Positions 1 to 6,582 of a DNA stretch of 8,416 bases are shown piece after piece; position 1 is the stretch's first letter, and every line of letters starts with the position of its first letter. The stretch lies in the NCBI GenBank assembly GCA_014377055.1, contig JACMQJ010000543.1:1-8416 (forward strand). Reading direction: 5' to 3'. The notes below the pieces were generated by a model. The model saw only the letters and a program-made list of their open reading frames with translations, was not told the origin of the DNA and did not search any database. The translations under genes were made by a program, and so were the position numbers. This stretch comes from Candidatus Sericytochromatia bacterium (GTDB lineage: Bacteria > Cyanobacteriota > Sericytochromatia > UBA7694 > JACMQJ01).

Positions 1-239
1 ATTTATTTATGTTTTTAGATTATGACGATGTACCACCAACAAATAACTCATCTGAACAAGCACTAAGACCAAGTGTTATATTCAGAAAAGTTACTAATGG
101 TTTTAGAAGTCAAAAGGGGAAAGATATTTTCTCCTATTTTAGGACAGTTGTTGATACTGCTAAAAAACAAAAAATAAATATTTTTAATGCTATTGTTGAT
201 ATTTTCTCACACAACAAAAAAAATACTGTTGCAATATAG
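1..239 (+). CDS. IS66-family transposase, C-terminal part (5' end outside window)
   Basis: This is the C-terminal end of a DDE transposase of the IS66 type. The reading frame is open to the left edge (Leu-Phe precede the Met at position 9), so that Met is probably internal and the gene continues outside the window. The visible protein carries the typical IS66 C-terminal block VPPTNNSSEQALRP followed by IFRKVTNGFRS, which contains the conserved Asn-Asn and the catalytic-region Glu, and then the helical 'VVDTAKKQ' stretch. It ends at a TAG stop at 237-239, only a few bases before the proposed left end of the IS630-type element, so two mobile elements abut here. Whether the IS66 copy is intact cannot be judged from this end. 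The family call is by motif recognition. Confidence 0.75.
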   Translation, partial: LFMFLDYDDVPPTNNSSEQALRPSVIFRKVTNGFRSQKGKDIFSYFRTVVDTAKKQKINIFNAIVDIFSHNKKNTVAI

Positions 240-246
240 TCGAGTA

Positions 247-1335
247 ATTACTAATTTGGTTTAGATAAATGATATTAAAAGTTTTGGTAGAAGAATCAGA
301 AGATAATTTGAGGAGTCTGATGAGACATGAGAAAGACTCAAATATAAAAGATAAATTAAATACTTTATTATTAATAAAATCTAATAAAGTAACAGAAATA
401 AATGAGATAGTAGGATTATTAAACAGACATAGAAATACAATATCATCATGGCTGAATAAATATAGAAATGGTGGTCTTGAAAAGCTTCTATTTGTTAAAA
501 AAAGAGAAATATTCGAACCTGCATTAATAAACGGAAATAATTTAGAGAAGTTAAAATCCAGACTTTCGAATCCAGAAGATTTTAGTTCTTATGGAGAAAT
601 AAAAAGAATGGTTAAAAACAGAATGTAATTTATACTTAAATTATAGTCTTGTACACTATACAGTAAGATATAAGCTAAGTTAAAAATAGCAAGACCAACT
701 AATATAAAAAAAGATAAAGAGAAAGCAGAGTCTTTTAAAAAAACGTTAAAGATAAACTAGAACCTCTTCTTGTTAAAGAAAAAGAGTTAGATTATTTAGT
801 TTTGATGAATCAAGATTTGGTTTAATCACGGTTAAAAGAAGAAAAATAACTTTAAAAGGAGTCAAGCCAGTTGATTTAATGCAAACAAAGTATGAATATT
901 ATTGGCTTTATGGAGCATTTGATGTTTTAATTGGAGAGAGTTTTTATTGTGAATACAATCGAATGAACAAGATTAATTGTCAACATTTTATTGACCAATT
1001 ATCCTTAGATTATCCTGATACGATAAATATCATTTTAATGGATAATAGTAAAACTCATTTTATTGATAAGTTTCCTGATAATATAAAATTTATTAATAAT
1101 GAGCCATATAGTCCTGAATTAAATCCTGCTGAAAGTGTATGGCGTGAGTTCAAGGACAAAATGGGATGGAAGATATTTGAAGAAATTGATAAATTAAAAG
1201 AACATATATCTAAAACTATTAATGAGCTTACAAATGAAAAAATTATCTCTCTTATTCAGTATCCATATATTATTGAGGCATGTCATGCACTAAACATCTA
1301 ATAAATTGATATAACATTATCACCAAATATAGTTT
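247..1335 (+). mobile_element. Degenerate IS630-family insertion sequence (proposed limits)
   Basis: The limits come from a pair of imperfect inverted ends around the transposase pseudogene. The left end has ACTAATTTGGT at 250-260. The right end, read on the opposite strand, has ACTATATTTGGT at 1333-1322. These differ by one inserted base. A TA dinucleotide lies just outside each proposed end (245-246 and 1336-1337), as expected for IS630-type elements, which insert at TA and duplicate it. The resulting length of about 1.09 kb is normal for the family. The exact ends are inferred, because the sequence is AT-rich and the inverted repeats are short. Confidence 0.5.
269..1301 (+). pseudogene. 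IS630-family transposase, broken by four frameshifts
   Basis: Two fragments (269-628 and 879-1301) and the stretch between them form one transposase in changing frames. The N-terminal part has a helix-turn-helix (IVGLLNRHRNTISSWLNKY, then 'GGLEKLL') and the 'SYGEI' segment. The frame is lost through one extra base in the A run at 601-605, then one missing base near 677-679, one near 749-750 and one in the T run at 800-803. After these corrections the middle reads on through 'KIARPTNIKKDKEKAESF' and 'LEPLLVKEKELDYLV' into DESRFGLIT. The catalytic DDE residues are the Asp at 804-806, the Asp of LMDNSKTH at 1041-1043 and the Glu of YSPELNPAESVW at 1131-1133. All three survive, but no full-length protein can be made without several frameshifts. 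The rebuilt length of about 340 aa is normal for the family. Neighbouring genes with equally long A/T runs are intact, so decay is more likely than sequencing error. Confidence 0.85.
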
Positions 1336-1449
1336 TAAACCTAAAGAACACATTTTCAGAGATACTGCTTCTATTGTAATTATCATAAAGCTCTATATAA
1401 TATAAATTCTCATTTCTTTGATGACTAATAACATTATCAGCCTAAAATA
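1311..1449 (+). repeat. Direct repeat pair: IS630 right end and a second copy
   Basis: The 12-mer ATAACATTATCA occurs at 1311-1322 and again at 1428-1439. Similarity continues for about nine more bases (CC-AAATAT against GCCTAAAATA). The first copy lies inside the proposed right end of the IS630 element and the second lies about 117 bp downstream in the same orientation. This may be a leftover end from another insertion or a duplicated end. Chance cannot be excluded in AT-rich DNA. Confidence 0.35.
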
Positions 1450-1740
1450 CGGTATTTTCCATTATATACTTGCTCAAAATTGGTTTGCAAAATTAAAACT
1501 TTGTTCGGGTTGATCTACGTTTCAATGGCATTAAGTTAAGTCTGGAATATAGTAACATATACGGTTGTAAGGGCATATTGCATACTTAAAACATATCCTT
1601 TTCAAAATTGTATCCAATTTTTTAGGAATACTCCAGTTTGGTATATGTTATTATGACTTGTATATATACCTTTCAAAATCATTATAAAAAATAGGTGACT
1701 TAGAAATGTTTTAATTGTATCAACAGAAAGATTCAGAATC
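1338..1740. other. Non-coding stretch between IS630 remnant and gcdH
   Basis: No convincing coding region is visible on either strand here; stops are frequent in all frames. The stretch holds a 21-22 nt near-repeat of the IS630 right-end sequence (1428-1449) and a perfect 10-bp inverted repeat (1553-1562 and 1641-1650). Both suggest that it is debris of earlier mobile-element insertions. I recognise no RNA gene. Confidence 0.5.
1553..1650. repeat. Perfect 10-bp inverted repeat, possible small MITE-like remnant
   Basis: TAACATATAC at 1553-1562 is the exact reverse complement of GTATATGTTA at 1641-1650, and the arms enclose 78 nt without coding potential. The outermost bases are TA on both sides, which would fit an element that duplicates TA, like IS630/mariner-type MITEs. 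The arms are short and AT-rich, so the call is tentative. Confidence 0.25.
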
Positions 1741-1768
1741 AAAGAGATAATTGACTTATTACCTCTTT
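1741..1768 (-). terminator. Hairpin downstream of gcdH, likely terminator
   Basis: Read on the minus strand, AAAGAGGTAAT pairs with ATTATCTCTTT over 11 bp with a single G-U wobble and a 6-nt loop. The hairpin begins 13 nt after the gcdH stop codon. The 3' arm ends in TTT, followed by a mixed, moderately T-rich tail rather than a long T run, so its strength as an intrinsic terminator is uncertain. Confidence 0.55.
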
Positions 1769-1781
1769 AATTATTTAGGTA

Positions 1782-2951
1782 TTAGATAAAAGCACTTATA
1801 CCAGTGATATCTCTTCCTACTGTTAGTATATGTATATCATGTGTTCCTTCATAAGTGAACACTGACTCTATGTTATTCATGTGTCTCATAACAGGATATT
1901 CAGATGCTACACCATTTGCTCCAAGTATTTCTCTGGCAACCATTGCAACTTCTCTTGCCATTTTTACGTTATTCATTTTTGCCATAGAGACATGTTCAGG
2001 TCTTATTTTACCTTCATCTTTTAATTTACCCAATCTAAAGCAAATTAATTGAGCTTTGGTTATTTCATTTAACATCCAAACAAGTTTTTCTTGTACCATC
2101 TGAAATGATGCAATAGGTTTGTCAAATTGAATTCTAGTTTTAGAATAGTCTAATGCTGTTTCATAACAATCCATAGCAGCACCAATTACCCCCCAAGTAA
2201 TACCATATCTGGCTTGGTTAAGACACATAAGAGCATGTTTTAAACCCTTTGATTTTGGTAGCATGTTTTCAGCAGGAATCCTAACATCTTGAAAAATTAA
2301 TTCTGAAGTGATAGAGGCTCTTAATGAATGCTTATTTTTTATTTCTGGTGCAGAAAATCCAGGAGTTCCTTTTTCAACTAAAAACGCAGTTATAACGTCG
2401 TCTTCTGTTTTTGCCCAAACAACCGCAACATCAGCAACTGTACCATTAGTTATCCACATTTTTGCACCATTTATAATATAGTGATCACCATCTTTTTTAG
2501 CTCTGGTAATCATACCAGTTGGATTTGAACCAAAATCAGGCTCTGTAAGCCCAAAACATCCTATAGCTTCACCCTTGGCTAATTTAGGTAACCACTTTTC
2601 TTTTTGCTCTTCTGAACCAAATGTATGAATTGGATACATAACCAATGATGATTGTACAGATACAAAGCTTCTAAGACCACTGTCAGCTCTTTCTAACTCT
2701 TGGCAAATTAGACCATAAGCCATACTATTAAGACCAGCACAACCGTAACCTTGTAAACTTGAACCAAAAACTCCTAATTCAGCTAAACCTGGCACTAGAT
2801 GAAAAGGAAACTCACCTTTCATATAACATTCTTCAATTAAAGGCATAAAACTTTCATCAACATAATTTCTTACAGCTTGACGAATCATTTTTTCTTCATC
2901 TGTAAGCCAATCATCGAGCATATAGTAATCTACGCTATTAAATTTAGACAT
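1782..2951 (-). CDS. gcdH: Glutaryl-CoA dehydrogenase (acyl-CoA dehydrogenase family)
   Basis: This FAD enzyme oxidises and decarboxylates glutaryl-CoA to crotonyl-CoA and CO2 in the cytoplasm, passing electrons to electron-transfer flavoprotein. It works at the end of lysine and tryptophan breakdown. The 389-aa protein has normal length and is intact: N-terminal helical domain (about 15-130), beta domain with GCFGLTEPDFGSNP (131-144) and MWITNG (165-170), and C-terminal helical domain with RIQFDKPI (273-280). YEGTHDIH (367-374) gives Glu368 as catalytic base. Glu87 and Arg94 in ELERADSGLRSF match the residues that recognise the glutaryl carboxylate in the human enzyme and separate this subfamily from ordinary acyl-CoA dehydrogenases. 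The ATG start is supported by AAAGGG 9 nt upstream. It appears to be a single-gene unit with its own candidate promoter and 3' hairpin. Its GC content is clearly higher than in the FkbH cassette (24-25 G/C in two 60-base lines counted by hand). A related acyl-CoA substrate remains possible. Confidence 0.9.
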   Translation of the reverse strand: MSKFNSVDYYMLDDWLTDEEKMIRQAVRNYVDESFMPLIEECYMKGEFPFHLVPGLAELGVFGSSLQGYGCAGLNSMAYGLICQELERADSGLRSFVSVQSSLVMYPIHTFGSEEQKEKWLPKLAKGEAIGCFGLTEPDFGSNPTGMITRAKKDGDHYIINGAKMWITNGTVADVAVVWAKTEDDVITAFLVEKGTPGFSAPEIKNKHSLRASITSELIFQDVRIPAENMLPKSKGLKHALMCLNQARYGITWGVIGAAMDCYETALDYSKTRIQFDKPIASFQMVQEKLVWMLNEITKAQLICFRLGKLKDEGKIRPEHVSMAKMNNVKMAREVAMVAREILGANGVASEYPVMRHMNNIESVFTYEGTHDIHILTVGRDITGISAFI

Positions 2952-2960
2952 TTAAGTTAA

Positions 2961-2966
2961 CCCTTT
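2961..2966 (-). promoter_or_regulatory. Ribosome binding site of gcdH
   Basis: AAAGGG on the minus strand lies 9 nt before the ATG at 2951. It is a good Shine-Dalgarno match and fixes the start of the dehydrogenase. Confidence 0.75.
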
Positions 2967-2996
2967 AAAATAAAAAATACTTATTTATAATTACTG

Positions 2997-3025
2997 ATTA
3001 TATATAGATAAAGTTTAATTAATCA
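2997..3025 (-). promoter_or_regulatory. Candidate gcdH promoter
   Basis: A perfect TATAAT -10 box is read on the minus strand at 3002-2997, about 45 nt before the start codon. With a 17-nt spacer the -35 position is TGATTA (3025-3020), a poor match to TTGACA. That -35 lies in the arm of a dyad (3011-3051), which could be an operator. TATAAT-like words are common in such AT-rich DNA, so this is only a candidate. Confidence 0.4.
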
Positions 3026-3051
3026 TTTTTTTTATGATTATTTAATTACTT
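3011..3051. repeat. Imperfect dyad over the gcdH -35 region
   Basis: The 7-bp arms TAATCAT (3020-3026) and ATGATTA (3034-3040) are perfect and separated by seven T. The symmetry continues imperfectly outward to AAGT at 3011 and ACTT at 3051. It overlaps the -35 position of the candidate gcdH promoter. It could be an operator, or a T-loop hairpin without function. Confidence 0.4.
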
Positions 3052-3056
3052 TAAAT

Positions 3057-3135
3057 AATATAAATGAGATAAAGATTTAACTTAGGATATTTATCACTAA
3101 CATTAACCTAAAATTAACTTTATCTTACTTATATT
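3057..3135. repeat. Long imperfect inverted repeat with ~30-nt arms
   Basis: The left arm 3057-3086 and right arm 3107-3135 are near reverse complements: 24 matches, 5 mismatches and one indel by hand alignment, around a 20-nt loop. Each arm carries AGATAAAG followed by TTTAA or TTAA; the right arm has it on the opposite strand. A third AGATAAAGTTTAA lies at 3006-3018. The structure sits in the gcdH upstream spacer. It may be a degenerate miniature element, a set of regulator sites or an RNA hairpin. Confidence 0.5.
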
Positions 3136-3289
3136 TTAATCTAAAATTACATCTATTGCAATATTTATGTTTAACTTATTCTGTATAAAATAATAGTTGG
3201 TTTATATCCAATTATCAAAATTTTAATTTTTTAAATTGACCACTGTATTTAATAGAGCAAAGCTTATTTAATTAGACATAAAAAATAAA
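3136..3289. other. Non-coding spacer downstream of the GSCFA gene
   Basis: This remainder of the 338-bp gene-free spacer follows the GSCFA gene's stop codon. I see no coding sequence and no hairpin with a T run that would make a convincing terminator for the cassette. It holds only AT-rich runs such as AAAATTTTAATTTTTT. Confidence 0.4.
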
Positions 3290-4528
3290 TTAATAATTTT
3301 TTGTATTATTAGCATAAAAATTATTGATAAGAAGCTTATAGATATTCTCTTTACTATTATCTGAAAGACTTTTACCATCTTGATGCCAAGCATCTTTTGT
3401 AAAATACTTAACCATTTCGTAGGCTGGTAAATAAAAAACATTGTCATTTTTTTGTACAAATTCTTCAACAGCTAATTTTAAAACAGCTTTAGAATGCTCT
3501 GTAGCATTAGCAATATGATGTGTATTACCTCTAAAAGTATGTGTAAGTGCCATAGGTGAAACACCAATTATAATTTTTATTTTTGGGTTATGTTTAAGCC
3601 ATATATCAAGCATTTTTTGTAAATTTTGTACGTTTTCTTCAATAGTTAAAACTCTTGGTTCAAATAAGTCTGAGCCTCCTCTAAAAATAATCGATCTTGA
3701 AGCAAATATTTGATCATCTGTTTTTAAAGTCCACACTTCATTTGATTCTAAGATTATGATACATATTTCTATTGATAAAAGGTCATTTTTCAAAGATGAG
3801 GTATGTCTTTCATAACCATCTTCATATTCCTGAATAGAATCAAAAAATATATCATTACGAAAAGGATCTGAATAAGCAATTTTTCTATTTTTTTTCATCG
3901 AATTTAATAATTTTGGTATTTTTATTGTACCAAAAGCTTTTTCAATAACATTTTTTAAACTCCCAGAATTAAAAATTATCCCCCACGACGAAGATACATT
4001 GTAATTATCATTTTCAGTGTAAGCTTCTTTTGGTGAAACCATACTAAAACCATTTTCAAAAAGTTTTAGACCTAAATCCCTAGCTACACAGCTTCCAGAT
4101 GTACCAATTATAGTATTTTTATTAAATATTTCTTGCTTAGTTACATAAGGAAAATCTTGATAAATATCAGGATTAGGCCAATATATGGAGTTAGGATTTT
4201 CTCTATGATTTGGTATAAAAACTATTCTATTTTCAATTGCTTGTTGCTCATATTTATTTATTTTATCTAAAATATGTTCTTTATTAGACAAATAATTATT
4301 GTTTACATACTCTTTGAGTATTTCTATTACATGCTCATAAGATTTAATGTTTTCTATTTTATCTTTCAAATGTATGAACATTTCTTTAATAATCAAATTA
4401 TTTTTATCAAATTCTTTTTGAAAAATTGTTTTTAAAACAATTGAAATTCTAGCCAAGCTAATAGGCTCGCTAAGAGAGTCATTTATAAGACAGCTTTTAT
4501 TATATTCATCTTCTTCTAAATATTGCAT
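3290..4528 (-). CDS. GSCFA-domain protein (SGNH hydrolase / acyltransferase-like)
   Basis: The 412-aa protein has a helical N-terminal part (about 1-100) with no recognised domain, then a GSCFA-type domain. Its signature is GSCVA (145-149, in IGTSGSCVARDLG), whose Ser146 sits where SGNH hydrolases carry the nucleophile. Further family marks are IGVSPMALTHTFRGN (321-335), HSKAVLKLAVEEF (345-357), YLPAYEMV (366-373) and a DAWH at 379-382 that could be the DxxH of the catalytic Asp/His. No signal peptide or membrane segment is evident, so a cytoplasmic location is likely. The ATG start is backed by AAGGTT 7 nt upstream. The gene follows the ACP gene by 74 bp on the same strand and is probably the last of the operon. 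From context I infer that it moves or cleaves an acyl group made on the ACP. GSCFA proteins have no well-established reaction that I can name, so substrate and direction are open. Confidence 0.75.
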   Translation of the reverse strand: MQYLEEDEYNKSCLINDSLSEPISLARISIVLKTIFQKEFDKNNLIIKEMFIHLKDKIENIKSYEHVIEILKEYVNNNYLSNKEHILDKINKYEQQAIENRIVFIPNHRENPNSIYWPNPDIYQDFPYVTKQEIFNKNTIIGTSGSCVARDLGLKLFENGFSMVSPKEAYTENDNYNVSSSWGIIFNSGSLKNVIEKAFGTIKIPKLLNSMKKNRKIAYSDPFRNDIFFDSIQEYEDGYERHTSSLKNDLLSIEICIIILESNEVWTLKTDDQIFASRSIIFRGGSDLFEPRVLTIEENVQNLQKMLDIWLKHNPKIKIIIGVSPMALTHTFRGNTHHIANATEHSKAVLKLAVEEFVQKNDNVFYLPAYEMVKYFTKDAWHQDGKSLSDNSKENIYKLLINNFYANNTKNY

Positions 4529-4535
4529 ATTTTAG

Positions 4536-4541
4536 AACCTT
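4536..4541 (-). promoter_or_regulatory. Ribosome binding site of the GSCFA gene
   Basis: AAGGTT on the minus strand lies 7 nt before the ATG at 4528. It is a moderate Shine-Dalgarno match supporting this start. Confidence 0.5.
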
Positions 4542-4569
4542 AAAAAGTTAAATTTTAGATCTACAACAC

Positions 4570-4595
4570 CAATAATTATATTTGAAAAATTATTG
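4570..4595 (-). other. Intercistronic hairpin between ACP and GSCFA genes
   Basis: On the minus-strand transcript CAATAATT pairs perfectly with AATTATTG (8 bp, 10-nt loop), starting 7 nt after the ACP stop codon. No T run follows the stem, so it does not look like an intrinsic terminator. It could stabilise the upstream mRNA or alter relative expression within the operon. Confidence 0.4.
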
Positions 4596-4602
4596 ATTAT
4601 TT

Positions 4603-4851
4603 TTAATTATCATTTATTTTTTTGAAAACGGCATTACATAAATCGCCTACATTCATAAAACTTTGAATTTCTATAATACTAAACCTTATTTTAAAATGTT
4701 TTTCAATTTCCATTATTAACTGAAAATGTGTTAATGATTCCCATCCATCTATATCTTGAGAGGTAGTTGAATAATCTAATTTTATATTTTCATCATCTAT
4801 AATATCAATAAATATGTTATTTATTTTTTTTAGTATTTGTTCTAAGTTCAT
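4603..4851 (-). CDS. Stand-alone acyl carrier protein
   Basis: This is an 82-aa acidic carrier protein of the usual ACP length and four-helix pattern. The phosphopantetheine attachment site is Ser39 in DIDGWESLTHFQLI (33-46). The residue before the serine is Glu rather than the common Asp (ESL instead of DSL). The 'GWESLTH' context resembles discrete ACPs paired with FkbH-type enzymes rather than the AcpP of fatty-acid synthesis, which usually carries DSLD. The start codon lies 2 bp after the stop of the FkbH gene, so translation is probably coupled; only a weak GAG-type ribosome site lies at the end of the upstream gene. The likely role is to carry a glyceryl (or other C3) thioester made by the neighbouring enzyme and present it to the downstream GSCFA protein. 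A phosphopantetheinyl transferase from elsewhere in the genome would be needed. Confidence 0.88.
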   Translation of the reverse strand: MNLEQILKKINNIFIDIIDDENIKLDYSTTSQDIDGWESLTHFQLIMEIEKHFKIRFSIIEIQSFMNVGDLCNAVFKKINDN

Positions 4852-4853
4852 TT

Positions 4854-6572
4854 TTACTCTGATATTACAAATGTTTCCTTAATTATATATTTATTGACAT
4901 CCAAAAGCCATAAATTATTCTTTTGTTCAAAGCCAAAATCTTTATAAAAGTCTTTGACTATTAAGTTTTTGTTTGTTGGTATATATTCGCCAATTATTTG
5001 ATTTAAATTATTTTTTTTAGCTATAGAAACGATGTTGTTAAAAATAAATTCTTCCATTGTTCTTTTTAAGACTCGACAGCTCATTATTAATGTATCAATA
5101 AATAAGTGATGCTCATCTTTCTTAAGAATTACAAGACCAATAAGACCATAATCACCAAATTTATCATTTAAAGTAAAATATTTAGTAAAATACTTATCTG
5201 ATTGCATTATTACCTCAATATCTTTTTGATCATATCTAATAGTTCTTAAGTTAAATTGATTTGATCTTTGGGTTAATTGTGCAATTCTTGGTATAAAAAA
5301 AGCTTCAAAAGGCTTATTAATACAAACCATATCAAGATTTTTAAGGTAATTTTTAATAGACCCTAAAATACTTTGCATATCATTTCTTTTTATCTCATTC
5401 TGATAACTTTTATTTCTTAAATAATCCTCTAAAGAAATTGATACTGTTTCAAATAAGTTTAAACTTTTTAAAAAATCTAAGTACATAGATGGATCTGTGG
5501 GTAAATCGGGTACACATATATCAGGTATCATAGTCTTAACGATATTTCTTTCAAAAGGGTTATCATCAATAAAAATAATAGAATCAAATCCTATATTTAA
5601 AATAGATTGAATTTTCTTTATATTATTTGGCTTATCTTCCCAATTTGCAATAAATACAGCAAAATCTTCAAGTTTTAGTATCATTTCGTGATGTAAGTTA
5701 AAAGGCTCTTTTGCTATTTCTTCTGTATTTTTGCTACAAACAGCCAAAATGATACCTCTATTTTTTAATTGTTTTAACCAAGATTGAAAATCTGAAAATA
5801 CTTTACCTACACCCAGTTCACCTATTTGTATACCATTAATACCATCATCTCCTATCACTCCTCCCCATAATGTGTCATCTAAGTCTAAAATAATGCATTT
5901 TTTTGTGTTACCTTGTATTGTTATAATAATATCTAGTATGTTTTTTGCAATTATAGGTAAAAAGTCTATGTTAAAAACCATTTTATAAGATATATAGAGC
6001 CGATAATCATGAGTGAAATTTCTACCAAAAGTGTTTTGTAAAGAGCAAATATCTAAAATAAATACATTATTATAACTAATTGCTAGATCCATAAAATTAA
6101 AATTAATTTTTCTAATTTGATACAAAAATGATTTATCGTACTTGTTAGAAAAATTACCAAAGATAGAATCATTTATCTCATAAAAATTAAAATTAATGAT
6201 ATTAGATTTAAAATTGTTGTTAATAGTATTCCAAATTACTTTTATTTCTTCTACTTTATTAGAAGCAAAATTTTCTTTTTCATCTGATTTATAAAAATTA
6301 TTTATTAATTTTTCAGAGGAAAATATTAATACAATAAAATCAGGTTTGAAATTATAGAGGTCTGAATTAGTATCAAAAACCTGTATTTTTATTTGGTCAA
6401 AGTCTGCATCAAATATTTCAAGACTAATTCCATATTCATAACCATATCCTCTTAAAGCTTGGCTAATAAGTTGAGTAGAACAATCACCTAAAATAGCCAA
6501 TTTAATCTTTTTTAACTTGGAAAAATCTTTCTTTAAATTTTTTTTTAGTGATTTAAAATCATTAAAGATCAT
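4854..6572 (-). CDS. FkbH-like HAD-IIIC enzyme, probable glyceryl-ACP synthase
   Basis: FkbH-family enzymes of polyketide and tetronate pathways take 1,3-bisphosphoglycerate, remove the phosphate and load glyceryl onto an ACP. The 572-aa protein has the usual three-part build. An N-terminal SGNH-like region (about 22-215) opens with LAILGDCSTQ. The HAD-IIIC phosphatase domain (about 225-365) has DLDDTLWGGVIGDDG from 230 (nucleophile Asp230, acid/base Asp232), Ser280 in AVCSKN, Lys314 in NWEDKPNNI and Asp336/Asp337 in FIDDNPFERN. A GNAT-like C-terminal region has LTQRSNQFNLRT (433-444), DKFGDYGLIG (470-479) and MSCRVLKRTMEEF (497-509); Cys499 is a conserved cysteine that might hold the acyl group. 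All key residues are present. The ATG start is backed by GAGGG 10 nt upstream. The gene is followed by the ACP gene after 2 bp. It is strongly AT-rich (9 and 15 G/C in two 60-base lines). The exact C3 substrate is inferred from the family. Confidence 0.87.
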   Translation of the reverse strand: MIFNDFKSLKKNLKKDFSKLKKIKLAILGDCSTQLISQALRGYGYEYGISLEIFDADFDQIKIQVFDTNSDLYNFKPDFIVLIFSSEKLINNFYKSDEKENFASNKVEEIKVIWNTINNNFKSNIINFNFYEINDSIFGNFSNKYDKSFLYQIRKINFNFMDLAISYNNVFILDICSLQNTFGRNFTHDYRLYISYKMVFNIDFLPIIAKNILDIIITIQGNTKKCIILDLDDTLWGGVIGDDGINGIQIGELGVGKVFSDFQSWLKQLKNRGIILAVCSKNTEEIAKEPFNLHHEMILKLEDFAVFIANWEDKPNNIKKIQSILNIGFDSIIFIDDNPFERNIVKTMIPDICVPDLPTDPSMYLDFLKSLNLFETVSISLEDYLRNKSYQNEIKRNDMQSILGSIKNYLKNLDMVCINKPFEAFFIPRIAQLTQRSNQFNLRTIRYDQKDIEVIMQSDKYFTKYFTLNDKFGDYGLIGLVILKKDEHHLFIDTLIMSCRVLKRTMEEFIFNNIVSIAKKNNLNQIIGEYIPTNKNLIVKDFYKDFGFEQKNNLWLLDVNKYIIKETFVISE

Positions 6573-6582
6573 TTTTAATTTG

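Noticed and set aside
1501..1590. Short open stretch reading NFVRVDLRFNGIKLSLEY in the gene-free region
   Set aside because: It is about 30 codons between stops with no start codon or ribosome site, and I could not match it to a family.
1855..2052. Plus-strand open frame inside gcdH
   Set aside because: It is antisense to the conserved C-terminal part of the dehydrogenase and has no recognisable motif or ribosome site.
3200..3245. CAATT...AATTG and AAAATTTTAATTTT symmetry as a terminator for the GSCFA gene
   Set aside because: The stem is short and almost pure A/T, and no T run follows on the minus strand, so it is indistinguishable from base composition.
3268..3468. Minus-strand open frame overlapping the end of the GSCFA gene
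   Set aside because: It is out of frame within a conserved coding region and has low-complexity, AT-driven hydrophobic content.
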